Part shown: positions 1-6,274 of the stretch, piece after piece
Numbering within the stretch: the stretch's first letter is position 1
Layout: each line of letters begins with the position of its first letter
DNA from: Actinomycetota bacterium
GTDB lineage: Bacteria; Actinomycetota; Actinomycetes; Nanopelagicales; Nanopelagicaceae
DNA length: 8,721 bases
Assembly: GCA_009924185.1 (NCBI GenBank)
Contig: RFSC01000026.1
Location: forward strand, 1 to 8,721
Direction of reading: 5' to 3'
Translations under genes and position numbers: made by a program
Notes under the pieces: generated by a model
Database searches by the model: none
What the model saw: only the letters and a program-made list of their open reading frames with translations
Told to the model about the DNA's origin: nothing

Positions 1-1362
1 CTCTGCAAACTCAGTAAGTGATTTTGCGCCAGCGTAAGTACAGGAGGATCTAACTCCAGCGATGATTTCATCAATCAAATCCTCTACGCCAGGACGTACC
101 GGATCTAAGTACATACGTGAGGTAGAGATTCCTTCCTCATAAATCGCTTTGCGGGCCCGATCAAATGCATCTTCACTTGAGGTGCGGGCGGCAACTGCAC
201 GCGCTGATGCCATGCCAAAAGATTCTTTGTATAGACGGCCGTTGGAATCAACCCTTAAATCACTAGGTGATTCATAGGTGCCAGCAAACCAAGATCCAAT
301 CATCACTGCTGATGCGCCTGCCGCCAAAGCCAAAGCAACATCACGTGGATGACGAACTCCACCGTCAGCCCAGACATGTTTGCCTAATTTCTTTGCCTCT
401 GCTGCGCACTCCAAAACCGCAGAGAATTGCGGGCGTCCCACACCGGTTTGCATGCGGGTAGTGCACATCGCACCAGGTCCAACTCCAACTTTGATGATGT
501 CAGCACCTGCTGCAACTAAATCTCTTACACCTTCTGCTGTCACAACATTGCCCGCCACGATTGGAACTTTGGGATCAAGTGAGCGAATCAATTTGAGAAC
601 TTCAATCATCTTTTCTTGATGTCCATGTGCAGTATCAATAACTAATACATCTACCCCGGCATCAATTAACCCTTGGGCTTTAGCCTTAACATCGCCATTA
701 ACTCCAACCGCTGCAGCAATCCGCAGTTTGTTATTTGTATCCAGCGCAGGCTGGTACAAAGTAGCCCGCAATGCACCGGTCTTAGTAATAATGCCAACTA
801 GATTTCCAGAGCCATCAACTACTGGTGCGAGACGACGATTTTTCTCATGCAGTAAATCAAAAGCTTCTCGGGCGTTAACAGTATTTGGAATTACCATCAG
901 ATCTTTAGACATTATGCGATGCACTTGGGTAAAGCGATCAACACCTTCCCAATCCTCTTCCATCACTATGCCTAGTGGTTTGCTGTTTTCTACAACCACA
1001 ATTGCACCGTGCGCGCGTTTGTGAATCAGCGCTGCAGCATCTGCAACTGTTTGATGTGGCTCCAAAGTAATTGGGGTATCAAAAAGCACATGACGAGCTT
1101 TCATCCATGAAATAACTTCGGTAACAACCGGTAGCGGAATATCCTGCGGAATCACAGTTAGACCGCCGCGTCTGGCAACAGTTTCTGCCATACGACGTCC
1201 AGAGATTGCGGTCATGTTCGCCACAACTAGAGGAATTGTTGCTCCGGTGTTATCGGTGGTTGATAAATCAACATCCATACGGCTCGTAATACTGGAGCGC
1301 GACGGAATCATAAAAACATCGTCGTAGGTGAGATCGTGATTTGGCTGATGAAGTAACCGCAC
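1..1362 (-). CDS. guaB1: GuaB1 family IMP dehydrogenase-related protein, probable GMP reductase (3' end cut)
   Basis: A 454-residue reading frame runs off the left edge; family members are roughly 480 residues, so only the C-terminal tail should be missing. The N-terminus reads MRLLHQPNHDLTYDDVF, the usual opening of this barrel family. Two CBS domains lie at about residues 95-150 and 155-205, inserted in the TIM barrel. The catalytic loop is VGVGPGAMCTTRM with nucleophile Cys300; the residue two before the Cys is Ala where classical IMP dehydrogenases usually have Ser. A DGGVRHPRD phosphate-site segment and EEGISTSRM follow. Mycobacterial GuaB1 has been shown to be a GMP reductase (GMP to IMP, NADPH-dependent), so purine salvage is the likely role rather than the GuaB2 step of GMP synthesis; this is inference by homology. 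The GTG at 1362 is chosen because it gives the family-like N-terminus and sits 8 bases after a TATAGT box. There is no Shine-Dalgarno sequence. Confidence 0.9.
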   Translation of the reverse strand, partial: MRLLHQPNHDLTYDDVFMIPSRSSITSRMDVDLSTTDNTGATIPLVVANMTAISGRRMAETVARRGGLTVIPQDIPLPVVTEVISWMKARHVLFDTPITLEPHQTVADAAALIHKRAHGAIVVVENSKPLGIVMEEDWEGVDRFTQVHRIMSKDLMVIPNTVNAREAFDLLHEKNRRLAPVVDGSGNLVGIITKTGALRATLYQPALDTNNKLRIAAAVGVNGDVKAKAQGLIDAGVDVLVIDTAHGHQEKMIEVLKLIRSLDPKVPIVAGNVVTAEGVRDLVAAGADIIKVGVGPGAMCTTRMQTGVGRPQFSAVLECAAEAKKLGKHVWADGGVRHPRDVALALAAGASAVMIGSWFAGTYESPSDLRVDSNGRLYKESFGMASARAVAARTSSEDAFDRARKAIYEEGISTSRMYLDPVRPGVEDLIDEIIAGVRSSCTYAGAKSLTEFAE

Positions 1363-1370
1363 GTAGTGGA

Positions 1371-1376
1371 ACTATA
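1371..1376 (-). promoter_or_regulatory. -10 element of guaB1, likely leaderless
   Basis: On the minus strand the hexamer TATAGT (5 of 6 to TATAAT, with the TAnnnT core) ends 8 bases before the GTG start codon. Transcription would begin at or within one or two bases of the start codon, giving a leaderless mRNA. This agrees with the absence of any ribosome binding site. No convincing -35 box is visible at 16-18 bases upstream, which is common for actinobacterial promoters. Confidence 0.5.
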
Positions 1377-1392
1377 GACCTGTCTGAGGCGA

Positions 1393-1398
1393 TAAGAT
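1393..1398 (+). promoter_or_regulatory. -10 element of the ABC transporter operon, likely leaderless
   Basis: The hexamer TAAGAT ends 6 bases before the ATG at 1405, which puts the expected transcription start on the A of the start codon. No Shine-Dalgarno sequence precedes the ATG, supporting leaderless translation of the ATPase gene. The two -10 boxes of this gap are on opposite strands and 16 bases apart, so the promoters must overlap and polymerases could compete. No good -35 match is visible. Confidence 0.5.
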
Positions 1399-1404
1399 AA
1401 AACA

Positions 1405-2331
1405 ATGCCTGAATCGCTGATAAGTGCGCGGGGATTGACCAAAAAGTACGGGGATTTCACCGCAGTCGATGCCATTGATTTTGATGTAGCCAAGGGTGAA
1501 TCCTTTGGTCTGCTGGGACCCAACGGGGCCGGCAAATCCACCACGATGCGCATCATCGCCGCTACCTCGCAGCGCAGCTCTGGAACTATCTCAATCCTCG
1601 GTCGTGACCCAGAAGAACATGGACCACAGATTCGCGCCCACCTCGGTGTTGTTCCACAACAAGACAACCTAGATGGCGAACTTACAGTTTCGGAAAATCT
1701 TTTTATCTATGGCCGTTACTTTGGATTAAGCAAAAAATTCATCCGCAACAAGATTGAAGAGTTGTTGGATTTTGCACAGTTGCAGGACAAACGTGATGCG
1801 AAAGTAGAGGCGCTTAGCGGCGGCATGAAACGTCGTCTGACAATTGCCCGTGCTTTAGTAAGTGAGCCCGATATTTTGATGCTAGATGAACCAACTACTG
1901 GTTTGGATCCGCAGGCGCGCCATATTTTGTGGGATCGTCTATTCCGCCTAAAGGAAACCGGTGTCACTTTGGTGATTACTACTCACTTTATGGATGAAGC
2001 AGAACAACTCTGCGACCGACTTGTTGTTATGGATAAAGGCAAAATCATGGCGGAAGGTTCGCCACTCGAGTTAATCAAGCAGTACTCCACAAAAGAGGTG
2101 CTTGAGGTTCGCTTTGGTTCTGATCGCAATAAAGAGGTAGCACCAATTTTGCGTGAGATGTGCTCTCGAATTGAGGAGTTGCCAGATCGCATCTTGATGT
2201 ATGTTGAAGATGGCGAGGCTTTATTAGAGGCGATTACCGCCAAGAAACTTCATCCGACAACTTCACTAGTTCGTCGCAGCTCCCTTGAAGATGTGTTCCT
2301 ACGTTTAACTGGAAGATCTCTGATCGAATGA
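1405..2331 (+). CDS. ABC-2 type transporter ATP-binding protein (NodI/DrrA-like)
   Basis: This 308-residue cytoplasmic ATPase energises the membrane exporter encoded by the next two genes. All nucleotide-binding motifs are intact: Walker A GPNGAGKST at 38-46, Q-loop Gln85 in GVVPQQDNLD, ABC signature LSGGM at 137-141, Walker B ILML with Asp161-Glu162, D-loop GLDP at 166-169 and switch His194 in ITTHFMDEAEQ. The stretch after the Q-loop (TVSENLFIYGRYFGLS) is close to the NodI group of lipooligosaccharide exporters and to daunorubicin-type DrrA proteins. A C-terminal extension from about residue 225 to 308 is typical of ABC-2 ATPases. It is the first gene of a three-gene operon, and its stop overlaps the next start as ATGA. 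The ATG lies directly after a -10 box without a ribosome binding site. The cargo cannot be deduced; lipid-linked sugars or a hydrophobic metabolite are family-based guesses. Confidence 0.93.
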   Translation: MPESLISARGLTKKYGDFTAVDAIDFDVAKGESFGLLGPNGAGKSTTMRIIAATSQRSSGTISILGRDPEEHGPQIRAHLGVVPQQDNLDGELTVSENLFIYGRYFGLSKKFIRNKIEELLDFAQLQDKRDAKVEALSGGMKRRLTIARALVSEPDILMLDEPTTGLDPQARHILWDRLFRLKETGVTLVITTHFMDEAEQLCDRLVVMDKGKIMAEGSPLELIKQYSTKEVLEVRFGSDRNKEVAPILREMCSRIEELPDRILMYVEDGEALLEAITAKKLHPTTSLVRRSSLEDVFLRLTGRSLIE

Positions 2332-3140
2332 ATTCAGGTATTGATGTAGCAAAGGTTCGAGCCCGTGGTGCGGCATATGTCGCTGAAGCTCGAATCGCCC
2401 AGATGATGAAATGGAAGGGCATTATCGCCATTGTTGCGATTGGCAATCCGCTCTTTTATTTGGTCGCCATTGGTATCGGTATTGGAGTACTAGTTAATGA
2501 AAACTCCGGCACCTCTGGAACCGGTGGAGTTGAGTACATAACCTTTATTGCACCTGCACTTCTTGCCAGCGCTGCATTAACCGGCGCGCTTGATGAGGCG
2601 ATGTTTCCAGTCATGGAAGGTTTCAAGTGGCGCAAACTGTTCTACGCAATTAACTCCACTCCGATTAACCCAGGACAAATTGTCTTAGGTGTTTTTATTG
2701 GCGCAATTGCCCGTGTGGTTTTCACAGTAGTTTGTTATTGGGCCTTGCTGATTGCCTTTGGAGTTGTAACGGTTTCACAATCCTGGGATGTAATTCCTGT
2801 GACGATATTTGCCGCTGGTGCCTTCGCCGCAGTGATCATGGGGGTAACCGCTAGCGTAAAAAATGAGGATTACTTCATGACGGTTCTCAACCGCATGATT
2901 ATCATGCCGATGTTTTTATTCTCCGGAACCTTTTTCCCTCTAAGCACCATGCCTATCTTCTTGCAACCAATTGGCTGGATCTCACCGCTTTGGCACGCTA
3001 CTGAATTAGGCCGCTACTTTTCTTATGGTTATTCCATTTCTGGCATCATGTTGTTAGTGCACTTCAGCTATTTGATTGTCATGATGATCATCGGATTTAA
3101 GTTAGCCAATAAGAAGTTTGCCGAAAGGTTGGCAAAGTGA
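2328..3140 (+). CDS. ABC-2 type transporter permease 1 (NodJ-like)
   Basis: This 270-residue integral membrane protein is one of two permeases in the operon. After a charged cytoplasmic N-terminus of about 30 residues it shows six hydrophobic segments at roughly 31-56, 70-86, 117-146, 155-175, 188-206 and 240-258, the standard ABC-2 layout. The motif MFLFSGTFFP at 195-204 and the following PIGWISPLWHATELGR match the conserved C-terminal part of NodJ/DrrB-type permeases. A short Gly/Ser/Thr-rich loop (NENSGTSGTGG) follows the first helix. The start ATG overlaps the ATPase stop by four bases, so translation is probably coupled. It most likely pairs with the second permease as a heterodimer, since the operon has one ATPase gene and two different permease genes; this pairing is inference. 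Confidence 0.9.
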   Translation: MNSGIDVAKVRARGAAYVAEARIAQMMKWKGIIAIVAIGNPLFYLVAIGIGIGVLVNENSGTSGTGGVEYITFIAPALLASAALTGALDEAMFPVMEGFKWRKLFYAINSTPINPGQIVLGVFIGAIARVVFTVVCYWALLIAFGVVTVSQSWDVIPVTIFAAGAFAAVIMGVTASVKNEDYFMTVLNRMIIMPMFLFSGTFFPLSTMPIFLQPIGWISPLWHATELGRYFSYGYSISGIMLLVHFSYLIVMMIIGFKLANKKFAERLAK

Positions 3141-3958
3141 AGAGCGCGGTTGAGATTGCAGAGGCCAGAGCAAATCGTTGGGGTCACCAACTTTATGCTG
3201 GTCGCGCCCGCGCGATTCTAGAGCGCGCATTTATCGCGCTGCGCTCCTCAACCTGGGTTCCAATCGTTACCGGCTTTATCGAACCGGTTCTATATCTACT
3301 GGCATTTGGTTATGGCATGGGTGAGTTAATTGGTGATGTCGATAGCGGTCGCGGCACCGTTGATTACGCGGTATTTATCGCCCCCGGCCTACTGGCTACC
3401 AGCGCTATGAATGGCGCGATATATGACTCCACTTGGAATGTGTTTTTCAAGTTAAATGAGAGCAAGTTGTATAAAGGAATGTTGGCCACACCTCTTGGGC
3501 CACTTGATGTCGCACTTGGTGAAATTACTTGGGCGTTGTTACGTGGACTTTCTTACGCCATCGCATTCTTGGCAATAACCGCGCCTTTGGGATTAGTACC
3601 GGGAGTCTCTGCAATCCTGGCGATTCCGGCCGCGGTATTTATTGCATTTGGTTTCGCCTCTTTTGGAATGGCGATCACCTCTTACTTTAAGACCTACCAA
3701 CAAATGGGAATGATTAACATTGTTTTGTTGCCGATGTTTTTATTCTCTGGCTCTCTGTATCCAATCTCTGTTTATCCAGATTGGTTAGAGTTCTTAATTC
3801 AACTATTTCCTTCTTGGCATGGAATTGAGTTAGTACGTGATCTTTGGTTTGGGTACTGGGATTCCGGAACACTTCTTCATTTGGGGTATTTCTGTGTGAT
3901 GATTGTGACCGGTTTGTATTTCACAACCCGGCGTCTACGCAATCTTTTTATGCGGTAA
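3137..3958 (+). CDS. ABC-2 type transporter permease 2 (NodJ-like)
   Basis: This 273-residue membrane protein starts with GTG overlapping the previous stop as GTGA. It has a long, Arg-rich cytoplasmic N-terminus of about 38 residues. Six hydrophobic segments follow at roughly 40-64, 77-95, 128-150, 158-182, 193-211 and 246-263. MFLFSGSLYP at 200-209 and FPSWHGIELVRDLWFG align with the equivalent motifs of permease 1, so the two are paralogues, although they differ over most of their length. The segment YAVFIAPGLLATSAMNGAIYDS is a typical ABC-2 second-helix region. It is the last gene of the transporter operon; the following 22 bases before the next promoter show no obvious terminator hairpin with a T-run. 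Export rather than import is expected because no substrate-binding protein is encoded. Confidence 0.9.
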   Translation: MKSAVEIAEARANRWGHQLYAGRARAILERAFIALRSSTWVPIVTGFIEPVLYLLAFGYGMGELIGDVDSGRGTVDYAVFIAPGLLATSAMNGAIYDSTWNVFFKLNESKLYKGMLATPLGPLDVALGEITWALLRGLSYAIAFLAITAPLGLVPGVSAILAIPAAVFIAFGFASFGMAITSYFKTYQQMGMINIVLLPMFLFSGSLYPISVYPDWLEFLIQLFPSWHGIELVRDLWFGYWDSGTLLHLGYFCVMIVTGLYFTTRRLRNLFMR

Positions 3959-3980
3959 ACACGCATAAACCCCCTATCTC

Positions 3981-4010
3981 TTGACGGCTTTTGCTACCCA
4001 GGAGTAACCT
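3981..4010 (+). promoter_or_regulatory. Candidate sigma70-type promoter for the aminotransferase gene
   Basis: TTGACG at 3981-3986 matches five of six bases of the -35 consensus. After an 18-base spacer comes TAACCT at 4005-4010, which keeps the TAnnnT core of a -10 box. The start of transcription would be near 4017, leaving a leader of about 100 bases before the ATG at 4116. It is the best promoter-like pair in the only sizeable intergenic gap. It sits just 23 bases after the transporter operon ends, so read-through from that operon is also possible. Confidence 0.45.
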
Positions 4011-4022
4011 CACCCCTAGCAA
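3991..4022. repeat. Inverted repeat flanking the -10 box (possible operator)
   Basis: TTGCTA at 3991-3996 and TAGCAA at 4017-4022 are perfect inverted copies separated by 20 bases. The interval includes the candidate -10 TAACCT, and the right arm covers the expected transcription start. Arm centres are 26 bases apart, about two and a half helical turns. A repressor dyad is one reading. A six-base match at this distance can also arise by chance, so the call is weak. Confidence 0.22.
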
Positions 4023-4115
4023 GTTAGATTCTGGCAAAGCCCAGAAAAACGAACAGGAGTGTGGTACCAACAAATCGGATCTTCTGATCCGTATTTGGGA
4101 AGTCCCGAAACTCCC
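4017..4115 (+). other. Structured 5' leader of the aminotransferase gene
   Basis: The roughly 100 bases between the putative transcription start and the ATG contain several potential hairpins. TTCTGG (4029-4034) pairs with CCAGAA (4041-4046) over a 6-base loop. CGGATC (4076-4081) pairs perfectly with GATCCG (4086-4091) over the tetraloop TTCT, and the stem extends as AAAT/ATTT with one bulged T, spanning 4072-4096. GGGA (4097-4100) can pair with either of two TCCC copies, 4103-4106 or 4112-4115, the second touching the start codon. An AGGAG at 4055-4059 has no start codon at a suitable distance. I recognise no known riboswitch class; none of the first two hairpins is followed by a T-run. A regulatory leader is possible but unproven. 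Confidence 0.35.
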
Positions 4116-5510
4116 ATGTTTAATAAAACCAATCATTCGCAGACCTATAGGTCTACTCCAGACCGTGTTAAGCCGGTTTCGCCAGCGCGCATCCAAGAGT
4201 TACTCGAAATTGAGCGGGCTAAATTCAACAAGCTTGCACCACAGTCCGGCATAGAAAATCAGCGCGCCTCTCAAGTCACCCCACTTGGTGTTGCCTCCAG
4301 CTTCCAGCACTGGGATCCATATCCAATCTCAATTGTTGCCGCTAAAGGTGCTTGGCTAAAGGATGTTGATGGCCGAGAGATGCTTGATCTATCAATGGGA
4401 TTTGGCGCACTTCTAGTTGGCCATCTCAATGAAGAGGTTGTTAAAGAGGCACATGCCACTCTAGATGTTGGAACTTTGTTTGCTACTCCATCACCGATTA
4501 CCCGCGATGGCGCAGAGATTATGTGCCGTCGTTTTGGTTTGGACATGGTCCGCTTTGCCAACTCCGGCACTGAGGCCACGATGTATGCGCTGCGCACAGC
4601 ACGGGCCGCAACTGGAAAATTAGGTGTAGTAAAAATCGAAGGTGGGTACCACGGTTCATATGACCCATTGATGGTCTCCGCTAAACCACCATTGGATAAA
4701 GCAGGAGATCCAAACTCTCCAAACACCGTTCCACTAAATGCCACAGTTCCTGGTGATGTTTGGGTGGTTCCTTACAACGATGCTGATGCCATCGAAAAAG
4801 TTTTCCAGGCGCATGCAGACAAAATAGCCTGCGTGTTTATGGAGCCGGTACTAGAAAATATTGGAATCGTTTTGCCTGATATGGGTTATCTCGAAAGAGT
4901 TCGTGAGCTCTGCGATCAGTACGGTGTACTTTTGGTATTTGATGAGGTAAAGACTGGATTAACCGCAGGTCCACAAGGTGCCGCACAAAGACTTGGTGTA
5001 AAGCCAGATCTAATTGCACTTGCAAAATCAATTGGTGGCGGAATTCCGGTTGCTGCATTTGGTGGAAAGCGGGAGTACATGGAGGTCGTTGTGAATGGAC
5101 AACATTCGCATCTTGGAACCTTCAACGGACATTACTTGGCGATGGCTGGTATCCGCGCAGTTGATCGTCTCTGCACCCCAGAGGCTCTACAACGCAGTGA
5201 GGATTTAAACCGCCAGGCCCTAACTAGAATTTCAGAGATTATTAATGAGTATGAGATTCCCGCACATACCGTTGGTTTTGGCGTAAAGGGCTGTATTACT
5301 TGGTCCCCAGAGCCAGTTCGTAACTATCGAGATTACAAGGCTACCGATTTTGATATTGCTGAACTCTCCTTCTTCTGGTCACTAAATAGAAATGTAATGA
5401 CCCCTCCAGGATTAGATGAGCAATGGTTGATTTCTTTGGCACATGGCCAAAGAGAGATCGACATTATTGTTGGCGATTTCTTGGATTTCGCTAAAGCACT
5501 ACGCGCTTAA
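4116..5510 (+). CDS. Class-III PLP aminotransferase, glutamate-1-semialdehyde aminomutase-like
   Basis: From the ATG at 4116 the protein has 464 residues. It is a fold-type I PLP enzyme of the subgroup III/HemL superfamily. Visible motifs are ANSGTEATMYALRTARAATG (phosphate-binding and cofactor region), GGYHGSYD (ring-stacking Tyr-His), the Glu of MEPVLENIGIV, Asp276 in FDEVKTG (pyridine nitrogen) and Schiff-base Lys304 in ALAKSIGGGIPVAAFGG. The Asp-Lys spacing of 28 equals that of glutamate-1-semialdehyde aminomutase. Several signature positions differ from true HemL: YHGSYD instead of YHGH, and HSHLGTFNGHYLAMAG instead of a QAGTLSGNP-like stretch, so tetrapyrrole synthesis should not be assumed. 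Substrate unknown. An in-frame GTG at 4059 would add 19 residues (MWYQQIGSSDPY...) that look like leader sequence; I prefer the ATG, but neither start has a properly spaced ribosome binding site. Its stop overlaps the convergent ROK gene. Confidence 0.85.
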   Translation: MFNKTNHSQTYRSTPDRVKPVSPARIQELLEIERAKFNKLAPQSGIENQRASQVTPLGVASSFQHWDPYPISIVAAKGAWLKDVDGREMLDLSMGFGALLVGHLNEEVVKEAHATLDVGTLFATPSPITRDGAEIMCRRFGLDMVRFANSGTEATMYALRTARAATGKLGVVKIEGGYHGSYDPLMVSAKPPLDKAGDPNSPNTVPLNATVPGDVWVVPYNDADAIEKVFQAHADKIACVFMEPVLENIGIVLPDMGYLERVRELCDQYGVLLVFDEVKTGLTAGPQGAAQRLGVKPDLIALAKSIGGGIPVAAFGGKREYMEVVVNGQHSHLGTFNGHYLAMAGIRAVDRLCTPEALQRSEDLNRQALTRISEIINEYEIPAHTVGFGVKGCITWSPEPVRNYRDYKATDFDIAELSFFWSLNRNVMTPPGLDEQWLISLAHGQREIDIIVGDFLDFAKALRA

Positions 5511-5520
5511 GCGCGATAGT
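5498..5520. terminator. Palindrome over two convergent stop codons, possible bidirectional terminator
   Basis: CGCGCTTAAGCGCG at 5502-5515 is a perfect 14-base palindrome. Its central TTAA supplies the TAA stop of the aminotransferase on the plus strand and the TAA stop of the ROK gene on the minus strand. ACTA (5498-5501) and TAGT (5517-5520) extend the pairing past one bulged A. In RNA this gives five strong G-C pairs with a UUAA loop plus four outer pairs, in both directions. No T-run follows on either side, so a classical Rho-independent terminator is not supported. It may stall polymerase, block antisense read-through, or mark mRNA 3' ends. Confidence 0.4.
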
Positions 5521-6274
5521 AATGTTCTAAGTTCCAAGCCCGAACGCCACCTGCTACACCTGCAGTGTTTGGCACAATCACAACATCATCACCCATACGT
5601 TCTAGATCCATCGGTCTGATGCAACGCGCATTCCCACCGCCGATATACAAGCGATCCCATTTAAACACCGGACGCAACTCTTCAACTAATTGTCTAATTC
5701 GACGAGACCAGAAAACATTTCCCAATCTCTTTCTCTCTGGTTCACCAATCCAGGTGTCATAGGTGGTTCCTCTACGTACCGTGGCATGAGAGAACTCAAA
5801 ATGTGGCGTTAACTTTCCACCGTAAAAGATCGCAAAACCTAAGCCGGTGCCTAAAGTTATGACCACTTCATAACCAGAGCCGGTGATGATTCCGGCACCA
5901 TGCACCTCAGCATCATTTAAAACCAAGCTCGGCATAGCTAATTTGTCAGAGATTGCTTTTTGCATATCAAAATCACTCCACTGCTCTTGCAGTTCTGGAT
6001 CGATTCTGGTGCGCGGACCGCGGGTCGTTATGTAATGGGGAGTTGCAACTACAACTCCATTTCGAATCATGCCGGGCATTCCAATGGTGGCCCGATAAGC
6101 CTTGGGCAAAGCCGCAGCGATTTCAGCGATAGTGTTAACAAAACGCTCTGGAGATAGCGGATAAGGGGTCTCGATTCGACCTGGCTTTGAGTGCATAGTG
6201 CCGGATTCATCAAGCACACAGCTCTTTAAAAACAAGCCCCCGCAATCAACCGAGAGGGTTAACCGTTCATCCAT
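5507..6274 (-). CDS. ROK family sugar kinase, polyphosphate glucokinase-like
   Basis: A 255-residue cytoplasmic protein with the ASKHA/ROK fold. The first phosphate loop is VDCGGLFLK (residues 9-17), then GMPGMIRNGVV at 65-75, Asn120-Asp121 as the likely catalytic Asp in LVLNDAEVHGAG, the second phosphate loop LGTGLG at 141-146, and LYIGGGNAR at 209-217. The length and the absence of an N-terminal DNA-binding domain and of the zinc-binding CxCGxxGC motif place it nearest to actinobacterial polyphosphate/ATP glucokinases (PpgK) rather than ROK repressors. The conserved sugar-binding ExGH is ESH-like here: Glu160-Phe-Ser-His163, Gly replaced by Ser. It is the last gene of the minus-strand operon; its ATG overlaps the phosphodiesterase stop by eight bases. 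Glucose phosphorylation is the best guess, but the sugar and the phosphate donor are not shown by the sequence. Confidence 0.82.
   Translation of the reverse strand: MDERLTLSVDCGGLFLKSCVLDESGTMHSKPGRIETPYPLSPERFVNTIAEIAAALPKAYRATIGMPGMIRNGVVVATPHYITTRGPRTRIDPELQEQWSDFDMQKAISDKLAMPSLVLNDAEVHGAGIITGSGYEVVITLGTGLGFAIFYGGKLTPHFEFSHATVRRGTTYDTWIGEPERKRLGNVFWSRRIRQLVEELRPVFKWDRLYIGGGNARCIRPMDLERMGDDVVIVPNTAGVAGGVRAWNLEHYYRA

Noticed and set aside
267..1024. Plus-strand frames inside guaB1
   Set aside because: All three lie antisense to a reading frame with clear IMPDH-family motifs and have no recognisable domains.
1308..1667. 119-codon minus-strand frame over the start of the ATPase gene
   Set aside because: It covers both divergent starts and the Walker A region of a certain gene; it is the antisense shadow of that gene.
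4029..4046. TTCTGG/CCAGAA hairpin as a terminator of the transporter operon
   Set aside because: On the plus strand it is followed by A residues, not a T-run, and it lies downstream of the next gene's candidate promoter, so a leader element is more likely than a terminator.
3948..4196. 82-codon minus-strand frame across the intergenic gap before the aminotransferase
   Set aside because: It overlaps the end of permease 2 and the start of the aminotransferase, and its Arg-rich sequence has no domain, no membrane pattern and no ribosome binding site. It is most likely a chance frame.
3991..4254. 87-codon plus-strand frame starting in the promoter region
   Set aside because: It would begin with TTG inside the promoter and run out of frame through the N-terminal part of the well-supported aminotransferase; its composition does not look like a protein.
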